NCBI RefSeq assembly: GCF_029633865.1
Contig: NC_079223.1
Location: 6,076,683 to 6,140,682 of the forward strand
Length of the DNA stretch: 64,000 nucleotides
Reading direction: 5' to 3'
DNA from: Lampris incognitus
Lineage: Eukaryota; Chordata; Actinopteri; Lampriformes; Lampridae
Of this stretch, positions 41,388 to 49,844 are shown piece by piece. The position numbers and the translations under genes were made by a program. How positions within the stretch are numbered: position 1 is the stretch's first letter; each line of letters opens with the position of its first letter. Below the pieces are notes generated by a model. That model saw only the letters and a program-made list of their open reading frames with translations, did no database searches and was not told the origin of the DNA.

Positions 41388-41457
41388 GTCCCGGAAGGCT
41401 CCTGTCCTCCGAGTCCTTGAGGAGCTCGTAAAACGGGGGGAAGACGTGCGTATGTGA
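41388..41457 (+). other. exon-like segment between two arrays, unknown
   Basis: A strong plus-strand acceptor (CGTTTTCTTTCACAG) is followed by an open frame SRKAPVLRVLEELVKRGEDV, RM, then TGA. The opposite strand is also open (FPPFYELLKDSEDRSLPGP). I cannot assign it; low support. Confidence 0.22.
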
Positions 41458-41464
41458 AGTGTCC

Positions 41465-43165
41465 AGAAGGTTCCCCCAGCTTGTTCCACGGTTCCCCCGG
41501 CTTGTTCCACGGTTCCCCCGGCTTGTTCCAAGGTTCCCCCGGCTTGTTCCACGGATCCCCCGGCTTGTTCCACTGTTCCCCCGGCTTATTCCACTGTTCC
41601 CCCGGCTTGTTCCACGGCCCCCCCGGCTTGTTCCACTGTTCCCCCGGCTTGTTCCACTGTTCCCCGGCTTGTTCCACGGTTCCCCCAGCTTGTTCCACGG
41701 TTCCCCCGGCTTGTTCCACGGTTCCCCCGGCTTGTTCCACGGATCCCCCGGCTTGTTCCACTGTTCCCCCGGCTTATTCCACTGTTCCCCCGGCTTGTTC
41801 CACGGTTCCCCCAGCTTGTTCCACGGTTCCCCCAGCTTGTTCCACTGTTCCCCCAGCTTGTTCCACGGCCCCCCCGGCTTGTTCCACTGTTCCCCCGGCT
41901 TGTTCCACTGTTCCCCCGGCTTGTTCCACGGTTCCCCCAGCTTGTTCCACGGTTCCCCCCGGCTTGTTCCACGGCCCCCCCGGCTTGTTCCACTGTTCCC
42001 CCGGCTTGTTCCACTGTTCCCCCGGCTTGTTCCACGGTTCCCCCGGCTTGTTCCACGGCCCCCCCGGCTTGTTCCACTGTTCCCCCGGCTTGTTCCACTG
42101 TTCCCCCGGCTTGTTCCATGGTTCCCCCGGCTTGTTCCACTTTTCCCCCAGCTTGTTCCACTGTTCCCCCAGCTTGTTCCACGGCCCCCCCGCTTGTTCC
42201 ACTGTTACCCCGGCTTGTTCCACGGTTCCCCCAGCTTGTTCCACGGTTCCCCCGGCTTGTTCCTCGATTCCCCCGGCTTGTTCCATGGTTCCCCCAGCTT
42301 GTTCCACGGTTCCCATGGCTTGTTCCACGGTTCCCCCAGCTTGTTCCTCGATTCCCCCAGCTTGTTCCATGGTTCCCCCGGCTTGTTCCACGGCCCCCCG
42401 CTTGTTCCACTGTTCCCCCGGCTTGTTCCACGGTTCCCCCAGCTTGTTCCACGGATCCCCTGGCTTGTTCCACGGTCCCCCCAGCTTGTTCCACGGTTCC
42501 CCCAGCTTGTTCCACGGATCCCTCGGCTTGTTCCATGGTTCCCCCGGCTTGTTCCACGGTTCCCACGGCTTGTTCCACGGTTCCCCCAGCTTGTTCCTCG
42601 ATTCCCCCAGCTTGTTCCACGGTTCCCCCGGCTTGTTCCTCGATTCCCCCAGCTTGTTCCATGGTTCCCCCAGCTTGTTCCACGGTTCCCCCCAGCTTGT
42701 TCCACGGTTCCCCCAGCTTGTTCCTCGATTCCCCCAGCTTGTTCCATGGTTCCCCCGGCTTGTTCCACGGTTCCCCCGGCTTGTTCCACGGTTCCCCCGG
42801 CTTGTTCCACGGTTTCCCCCGGCTTGTTCCACGGTTTCCCCCGGCTTGTTCCACGGTTCCCACGGCTTGTTCCACGGTTCCCCCGGCTTGTTCCTCGATT
42901 CCCCCGGCTTGTTCCATGGTTCCCACGGCTTGTTCCACGGTTTCCCCCGGCTTGTTCCACGGTTCCCCCGGCTTGTTCCACGGTTCCCCCGGCTTGTTCC
43001 ACGGTTCCTCCGGCTTGTTCCACGGTCCCCCCAGCTTGTTCCACTGTTCCCCCGGCTTGTTCCACTGTTCCCCCGGCTTGTTCCACTGTTCCCCCGGCTT
43101 GTTCCACGGTTCCCCTGGCTTGTTCCACGGTTCCCCCGGCTTGTTCCACGGTTCCCCCAGACCCA
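41465..43165. repeat. 1.7-kb minisatellite, 21-bp unit
   Basis: About 80 units of TTCCACGGTTCCCCCGGCTTG, with variants ACTGTT, ACGGCC, ACGGAT, CTCGAT and CATGGTT. A shared rare variant GCTTATT at ~41,587 and ~41,775 reveals ~9-unit higher-order duplication. Since 21 is divisible by 3 and the unit lacks stops, frames up to 614 codons stay open on both strands. Confidence 0.97.
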
Positions 43166-43295
43166 GACCAAGCCTGTGAAGGGTGACTACGATGACCGGT
43201 CAGGCTCAACACAAGCCACCCAGACGCCTTGGCACATAAGACGTGGTTGTGCGTATGGTAGCATGCACCTTTTAGGAATATTCAGGGAGATAAAT

Positions 43296-44040
43296 TAAAC
43301 TTGCTGTGAGGCGTCCTGGGTTCCAGCCCCGGGGTCGTCCAACCGTGGGGGTCGTCCAACCGTGGGGGTCGTCCTCCGTGTGGAGTTTGCATGTTCTCCC
43401 CGTGTCTGTGTGGGTTTCCTCCGGGTGCTCCGGTTTCCTCCCACAGTCCAAAGACATGTAGGCCAGGTGAAGTTGTCAGTTTTATTTGTGTAGCCCAATA
43501 TCACAAATTACAAATATGCCTCAGGGGGCTTTACAACAACACCACATCCTGTCCTGAGACCCTCACAGCGGATAAGGAGGAGAAACAGGGAGAAAGCTCA
43601 GGGAGAGCAGCAGAGGAGGGACCTCTCTCCCAAGACGCACAACGTGCAATGATGTTGTGTTTACGCAATTCACACAATACAACACTGAAAGAGGATAACA
43701 CAATTATAATGGAATTATAAAATATATGAAGAATATGATGAGGAGGACGCCAAGCAGTGTCCAGACGCCACCGGAGCAGCCCAGGACCTGAGCCCCGCGA
43801 CCAGCGCCACCATGTAAAAACACAACAACAAAAAACCCAGGATAACACAATGATGTGGATTCATAACAGCTGAATCGCCCGCACTAAATGGCCCGTAGGC
43901 ATGAATGGGTGTGTGTGTGTGGGCCCTGTATGATGGCCTGGTAGCCTGTCCAGGGTGTCTCCCCACCTGCCGCCCAGTGACTGCTGGGATAGGCTGCAGC
44001 ATCCCCGCCACCCTGAGAGCAGGATAAGCGTTCGGATGAT
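43296..44040 (+). mobile_element. V-SINE-like element split by another insertion
   Basis: Head and core (43,310-43,467) and tail (43,866-44,040: GCACTAAATGGCCCGTAGGC to GAGAGCAGGATAAGCG) are separated by the ~400-bp element below. A short head duplication, GGGGGTCGTCC, is present. Confidence 0.8.
43468..43862. mobile_element. AGCCCAATATCACAAATTAC element inserted in the SINE
   Basis: TTTTATTTGTGTAGCCCAAT, ATCACAAATTACAAA and CCTCAGGGGGCTTTACA form a repeat common in fish genomes. A fragment of the same sequence is at 49,944-50,010. Class not assigned. Confidence 0.6.
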
Positions 44041-44320
44041 GGATGGATGGATGGATGGATGGATGGATGGATGGATGGATATATGGATGGATATATGGAT
44101 GGATATATGGATGGATGGAGATATGGATGGATGGATGGATGGATGGATGGATGGATGGATGGATGGATGGATGGATGGATGGATGGATAATGGATGGATG
44201 GATAATGGATGGATGGATGGATGGATGGATGGATGGATGGATGGATGGATGGATAATGGATGGATGGATGGATGGATGGATGGATGGATGGATAATGGAT
44301 GGATATATGGATGGATGGAA
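44038..44320. repeat. (TGGA)n microsatellite
   Basis: Long TGGA array with ATGGATATA and TAATGGA interruptions, growing from the SINE end, which is rich in GGATGGAT in this family. Confidence 0.97.
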
Positions 44321-44421
44321 CTGAGCTGATACAGCATCCATCTGACACAGGGATGGAGGAAGCCCTACAGAGAGGTATGTTCCATTTAATAATGATAGTA
44401 GTTGGGTGCAGTATCACATGT

Positions 44422-44885
44422 CATGTCATGTCATGTCATGTCATGTCATCTCATCTCATCTCATCATCATCATCAGCCGCTTCTCCGGGGTCGGGTCACG
44501 GTGACAGCAAGCTAAGTAGGGCACTCCAGACGTCCCTCTCCCCAGCAACACCCTCCAGCTCCTCCTGGGGGATCCCAAGACGTTCCCAGATCAGACTGGA
44601 CATGTAGTCCCAGTAGTTGGGTGCAGTATCACATCTCATCTCATCTCATCTCATCTCATCTCATCTCATCTCATCTCATCTCATCTCATCTCATCTCATC
44701 TCATCTCATCTCATCTCATCTCATCATCATCATCAGCCGCTTCTCCGGGGTCGGGTCACGGTGACAGCAAGCTAAGTAGGGCACTCCAGACGTCCCTCTC
44801 CCCAGCAACACCCTCCAGCTCCTCCTGGGGGATCCCAAGGCGTCCCCAGACCAGACTGGACATGTAGTCCCAGTAGTTGGGTGCA
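44422..44885 (-). repeat. duplicated RTE-like LINE tail with (CATGT)n and (TCATC)n arrays
   Basis: Two ~150-bp copies (44,473-44,615 and 44,727-44,880) of the reverse complement of the LINE end seen at 13,335-13,475. Each is preceded by a pentanucleotide array. The phrase AGTAGTTGGGTGCAGTAT occurs three times (near 44,398, 44,610 and 44,873), showing tandem duplication of flank plus LINE tail. Confidence 0.85.
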
Positions 44886-45965
44886 GTATACCACAGATAA
44901 TCTATAATGGGAAACGTGACGCACACCAAGGGTTGTAGTGAGGTGCTGATCACTGGAGGTAGACCTGAAAGTAGGAAAAGAGTGCTGCACACTCTGGCTC
45001 CACATGCTTTTCTCTTTTGTGATCCCTCTTTGATTTAGACGACTTTTCGGCCCTCGGGCCTTCCTCGAGATCAACAAGAACAGTAGAACACAGGCACTGG
45101 TATGTTATGTAGGCCACATCCTAGTAACACATCTGATGGTGATTAGACAATCATGTTCCACCGCGAGGGTGAGAGAAAAACATCCAGAGGCTTTCAGCAA
45201 ATCCAGACTCTTAACCAACGGCGACAAGAACTACAGCCAGTCAAATCACCTCACCCAAAGTGACCAGAACCATTACGTCCTATACCACACACACACACAC
45301 ACAGAGTCAAACTCCACACCACAATTTCCTGGTCAAGTACAGTCAAAAATGCGTTGACCTCGCACAGACTTCTGGTAGATGTACAGAAAACGTTAAACCT
45401 CAAGTTTAGATGAACATCATGAGCGACTTCCTGTAAACATCCGACACAGAGAGGGAGATTACAGCACATCACGTCATAGTCTATATTCGGTCCATGAGGC
45501 GACGGGGTTCTCGGGCGGCCGAGCCAATAGCGTTCCCTTCTGGAAAGTAGAACGTCCAAGTTAGCTCCTCTTGGGGGGAGTGACACCTTCTCAATACCAA
45601 CATATCTGAGAGAGGAAATCGGATTAAATTCAGCAAGATGTGCTGACACCGGATAATTCATGTTTTTGCATCTGGTAGTACTTCTGTGTTCTGCAACACG
45701 AGTTCTCGCCGCTCTACTCGCCTTCCCAACACATGACTTACCGCGAGGGCGAGTGATAAGGTAAATGGCTGACTTAGTGTAACATGAAACAACTCCTTTC
45801 ATAGGGACCTGTGCCTGTGTGAGGATGTTTAAAACGGTTAAAACAGTAAGTGTAATTGCACCGACTGCATCAACCGCACGGCGGGCGTCCTCAGGGATCG
45901 GGCCTGAAGCGGGTTGAGCCGGTACTGACTGAGCAGCAGGTAAGCATGAGTGTACCATCAGAGGT
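44886..45965 (-). mobile_element. Penelope-like element, GIY-YIG endonuclease fragment
   Basis: The minus strand from ~45,770 to ~45,490 encodes a GIY-YIG nuclease of Penelope-like retroelements: SAIYLITRPRGKSCVGKA (IY...VG in place of GIY...YIG), RTRVAEHRS, SLRYVGIEKVSLPPRGA, LLSRRERYWL, SPHGPNIDYD. The reverse transcriptase part is missing. Downstream lies a hammerhead-like motif (45,038-45,075). Upstream the frame is open but unrelated. Confidence 0.8.
45038..45075 (-). ncRNA. hammerhead-ribozyme-like core in the Penelope-like element
   Basis: On the minus strand CTCGAGGA is followed by a GGCCC-GA-GGGCC stem, then GAAA and AGTCGTC. This resembles the CUGANGA - stem II - GAAA layout of hammerheads known from Penelope-like elements, but the first core box has an extra base. 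Degenerate or chance. Confidence 0.3.
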
Positions 45966-46154
45966 CTTTCTTTGAATACGCCACTGAGCTGACAACCAGA
46001 TTCAAGCATGTGAAGCTTAAAATACTCTGTAACCATGATACACACAAACATTATAGGCACATGCCTAGGGCCTCATTGCCACTAGGGGGCGCAGACAGGA
46101 GTACAGAACATCAACTGCCCACATTAAATGTTATCAACTCCCATATTTTCGGAA

Positions 46155-46240
46155 TGTGTGTGTGTGTGTGTGTGGTGTTAGTGTGTGTGTGTGTGGTGTT
46201 AGTGTGTGTGTGTGTGGTGTTAGTGTGTGTGTGTTAGTTA
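46155..46240. repeat. (GT)n with GTGTTA spacers
   Basis: Blocks of GTGTGTGTGTGTG separated by GTGTTA, repeated four times. Confidence 0.9.
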
Positions 46241-46257
46241 GTGTAGATAGCGGGACC

Positions 46258-46705
46258 GAAAACTAAAGCATTTATGATCCTAAGTCTTTGTGGAGGTGGT
46301 AGGTATTGTCTCAGAGAGTAAGGGGAAAAATCCCAGAAAATTAAAATTATGAATAATTATGCATAAATGTGCAAAATATGCATTTTTCTAAAAATGGCTA
46401 AAAACCACTTTTCTCAGCATTTCAGATGATTCTGAGCATCTTTGATTTTTTTCACCTATATAAAAAACATTTCTGGGACTTAAATGTTTTGGCATTATGC
46501 AAAATATATGCATTTTTGCAAAAATGCACTTATGATCCTCATTTTTTTTGGAGGTGGTAGGTATCGTTCCAGAGAGGACCAGAAAAATAGCAGAACATTA
46601 AAATATAATTGTGATAATTATGCGTAATTATGCAAAATATGCATTTTCTAAAAATGGCTAAAAACCACTTTTCTCAGCATTTCAGATGATTCTGGGCATT
46701 TGGGG
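46258..46705. repeat. two diverged tandem copies of an AT-rich ~265-bp unit
   Basis: Both halves contain GGAGGTGGTAGGTAT, CAAAATATGCATTTT, AAAATGGCTAAAAACCACTT and TTCTCAGCATTTCAGATGAT in the same order, offset by ~265 bases. Confidence 0.85.
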
Positions 46706-47336
46706 GGAGGGAGTTGGAGTGGGGGGGGTTTAGGGGCAGGGGGAAGAAGGTTAGCTGGCTGGATGAAGAGGAGGGAGATTTAGACGGGTGGAGAACCACA
46801 CCGCTACATTGTAGCGGGGTTCTTCTAGTTTAATAATGTAATGAATAATGTTTAAAACATTATTTCAATGTTTAAATATTTTTTTTTTAAAGCCAACACA
46901 ACGGTAGCGCCGATGTGTGGGGGAAAGGTACTTCCGGGGAGGTAAAGGCTTGCAGCTTTTCAGCCAGGAGCCTGCAGACGACAGAGAGGGCCTTTACACA
47001 GGTTTCTCTCAGGCCCTGCTGCAGTTTCAAAGGCCACAGCCTGAATGCCGGACTGCCAGACCCTCCACATCTGAGCTCTCAGCCTCAGACGCAGCTGATT
47101 GGGTCGCAATTTTGACGGATCCCGAGGAGGACCACAAGCAACAAGGCTGTGCAACATCAGCACCACAGGGCCTTGGTAGGCTCCGGGATTACAACAGGCC
47201 GGAGGACGTCAGCCAAGTCTCTTCTGTACAGAACTTCTGGACCCAGACGGGGTGATAGCAAGCTATTCATCTGACCCTGTGAAGTGGGACAACATTGATG
47301 ACTGAATGCACGAGTCCTTCGCTCAAACAAACATTG
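46706..47336. other. unassigned sequence with a 112-codon open frame
   Basis: A plus-strand frame at 46,917-47,255 (MGERYFRGGKGLQLFSQEPA...) has no recognisable domain and no clear splice context. Kept as unassigned. Confidence 0.3.
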
Positions 47337-47337
47337 A

Positions 47338-47716
47338 CGCGTCCGGGTGGCGTGGCGGTCTATTCCGTTACCTGCCAACACGGGGATCGCCGGTTCGAAT
47401 CCCCGCGTTACTTACGGCTCGGTCGGGCGTCCCTACAGACACAATTGTCTGTGTCTGCGGGTGGGAAGCCGGATGTGGGTATGTGTCCTGGTCGCTGCAC
47501 TAGCGCCTCCTCTGGTCGGTCGGGGCGCCTGTTCAGGGGGGGGGGGACTAGGGGGAATAGCGTGATACTCCCCCGTGCTACGTCCCCCTGGCGAAACTCC
47601 TCTCTGTCAGGTGAAAAGAAGCGGCTGGCGACTCCACATGTATCAGAGGAGGCATGTGGGAGTCTGCAGCCCTCCCCGGATCGGCAGAGGGGGTGGAGCA
47701 GCGACCGGGACGGGGG
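47338..47716 (+). mobile_element. tRNA-derived SINE (GCGTCCGGG family) with array at its end
   Basis: Head GCGTCCGGGTGGCGTGGCGG, B box GGTTCGAATCC (an exact pol III-type box), complete body to CAGCGACCGGGACGG. The usual CTCGG...GATTGGGGAG end is replaced by a 19-bp minisatellite. Confidence 0.8.
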
Positions 47717-48358
47717 CGTAACTTGTAGGGATGTAACTTGTAGCTGGAGGGGTAACTTGTAGGGGTGTAACTTGTAGCTGGAGGTGTAACTTGTAGCTGG
47801 AGGTGTAACATGTAGCAGGAGGTGTAACTTTAGCAGGAGGTGTAACTTGCAGGGGTGTAACTTGTAGCAGGAAGTGTAACTTGTAGGGGTGTAACTTGTA
47901 GCAGGAGGTGTAACTTATAGCAGGAGGTATAACTTGTAGCAGGAGGTGTAACTTGTAGCAGGAGGTGTAACTTGTAGCAGGAGGTGTAACTTGTAGGGGT
48001 GTAACTTGTAGCAGGAGGTGTAACTTGTAGCAGGAGGTATAACTTGTAGCAGGAGGTGTAACTTGTAGCAGGAGGTATAACTTGTAGCAGGAGGTGTAAC
48101 TTGTAGCAGGAGGTGTAACTTGCAGGGGTGTAACTTGTAGCAGGAAGTGTAACTTGTAGCAGGAGGTGTAACTTGTAGCAGGAGGTGTAACTTGCAGGGG
48201 TGTAACTTGTAGCAGGAGGTATAACTTGTAGCAGGAGGTATAACTTGTAGCAGGAGGTGTAACTTGTAGCAGGAGGTGTAACTTGTAGGGGTGTAACTTG
48301 TAGCAGGAGGTGTAACTTGTAGCAGGAGGTGTAACTTGTAGCAGGAGGTGTAACTTGT
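47717..48358. repeat. 19-bp minisatellite TGTAACTTGTAGCAGGAGG
   Basis: About 36 units, with shorter 12-bp TAACTTGTAGGGGTG variants interspersed. It abuts the truncated SINE. Confidence 0.96.
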
Positions 48359-49605
48359 GCTTTTCTAAATCGTTAGCTAACAGCCATAAAATAGAAGACG
48401 ACACCAAAGAAGAAGAAGATGACGCGGGATGTTTTAATCAGGTGGTTAAACAACTGGTCATTCTGGAGAGCAATAATATAATAATAATAACTTGTAAACA
48501 GTAGATTGACGTTAGAAGCAGCTCGTCCAGGACCCCTGGGTGGGTGGGTGGTGGGGGGGGGGTCCTGAGCCTGCGGCCTCGCTCCTTAGACGCAGCTCGG
48601 GCCTTCGGCCTCGCACCTTTACTACACAGCTAAATAACTGTAAAGCTAGCTAGCAACATATTGATACTGTACTCGAGCAGAAATGGAACCCACACCGGAA
48701 GTGGGTGGTGGGCCTGGATTGTAGTGGTGGCGTTACTATCAAAGCGGGCGTGGATTGTGCCTAGTGGGCGTGGATTGTACCTAGTGGGCGTGAATTGTAC
48801 CCAACGGGCGTGGCTTGTACCTGTGGGCGTGGCTTGTAGTCTGCGGCTTTAAACGTGCAGTGTGAGTCCAAGCGGCATACAAGATTACTTGTAGATTCAG
48901 CCTGGCTTAAATCAAACAGCGCCATTATTCGTGTTAGTATCTGCAGCTGTGTTTATCCTGCTATGCTTACACCACGGAGTACCAAGAGCAGCCTTGCATG
49001 TTTTTAACCTTGGGATGGTTTTTAACCTTTAGATGTTAGTTATTCTCTAAAAAGCGTGTTTTCTAATACATAGCGATGACACATTCCGAGGCACCAGATA
49101 AACAATGAGCGAGAAAAGGTGGCGGAGGATTCAAGGGTCCAAGGAAATGACGCAGTGGGAGGGGCAGAAAAATAAACGAGTGCATTCTGCCCATGTGTAT
49201 GTGTACACACAGCAGGCCTGTGATGCTTCTGTGAAAGTGTATACCTGGGAAAACCAGTATATATGTTGTATTGGAAGATTCAGCGATATCTCTGAAAACC
49301 CAGATGGGTGCAGTCTTAACTCAGCAAAAACAGCCATTTTTGCAGTAGACACTGTCTTATTTCTTTTATTGCCCTTTTGTCTTTGTTTTGGGGGAAAAAA
49401 TAGCTTCAGCTGGTGAATTTGAATCAATTTTACGCACATACATTTTCCTTATTATACGACACAAAGGATTTTAGGATCTTGGTGGGCAAGAACCTAAAAA
49501 GCCCTATCACCTTTTAGGATTATGTTATGATATGATGATAAGTTATAATATAGGATTTTCTTCAAAGTTTAATTTCAGGGCACAAATACTTCCATGCCCT
49601 CATAA
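48359..49605. other. unassigned sequence
   Basis: Contains the GGGCGTG cluster noted separately and short open frames without similarity. Confidence 0.35.
48744..48838. repeat. five GGGCGTG boxes in ~20-bp units
   Basis: Units of the form GTGGGCGTGGATTGTACCTA, repeated about five times with changes. GGGCGTGG matches the consensus core of KLF/Sp-type sites, so it could bind such factors, or it may be a short minisatellite. Confidence 0.6.
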
Positions 49606-49607
49606 GA

Positions 49608-49720
49608 CCCTTGTCCAGGGTGTCTGCCCACCTGCCGCCCTATGACTGCTGGGATAGGCTCCAGCATCCCCGTGACCCTGAGAGCAGGATAAGTGGTTTG
49701 GCTAATGGATGGATGGAAAT
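49608..49720 (+). mobile_element. V-SINE-like element, tail fragment
   Basis: CTTGTCCAGGGTGTCTGCCC to GAGAGCAGGATAAGTGG and ATGGATGGATGG, the standard 3' tail. Confidence 0.75.
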
Positions 49721-49844
49721 ACTTCCATGCTATTGAAAGCTGACAGTCATCTCAAGGTCGCCAAGCTGCACACATGACTGGAGTTTGCTGGTTTGGATCC
49801 CAGCGAGGTAAATCAGCAGCAGTAAAGATTATTATCAGGGATCA

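Noticed and set aside
41454-43298. Open frames of 614, 575, 465, 450 and 353 codons on both strands.
   Set aside because: They are translations of one 21-bp tandem repeat in several frames. No splice, start or domain evidence.
43715-44417. His/Pro/Ser/Ile frames (IHPSIHPS).
   Set aside because: They are translations of the TGGA microsatellite.
46917-47255. 112-codon plus-strand frame as a gene.
   Set aside because: No domain, splice or promoter support. Listed only as unassigned sequence.
47643-48407. 254-codon minus-strand frame rich in Tyr-Lys-Leu.
   Set aside because: It reads the 19-bp minisatellite plus a SINE end.
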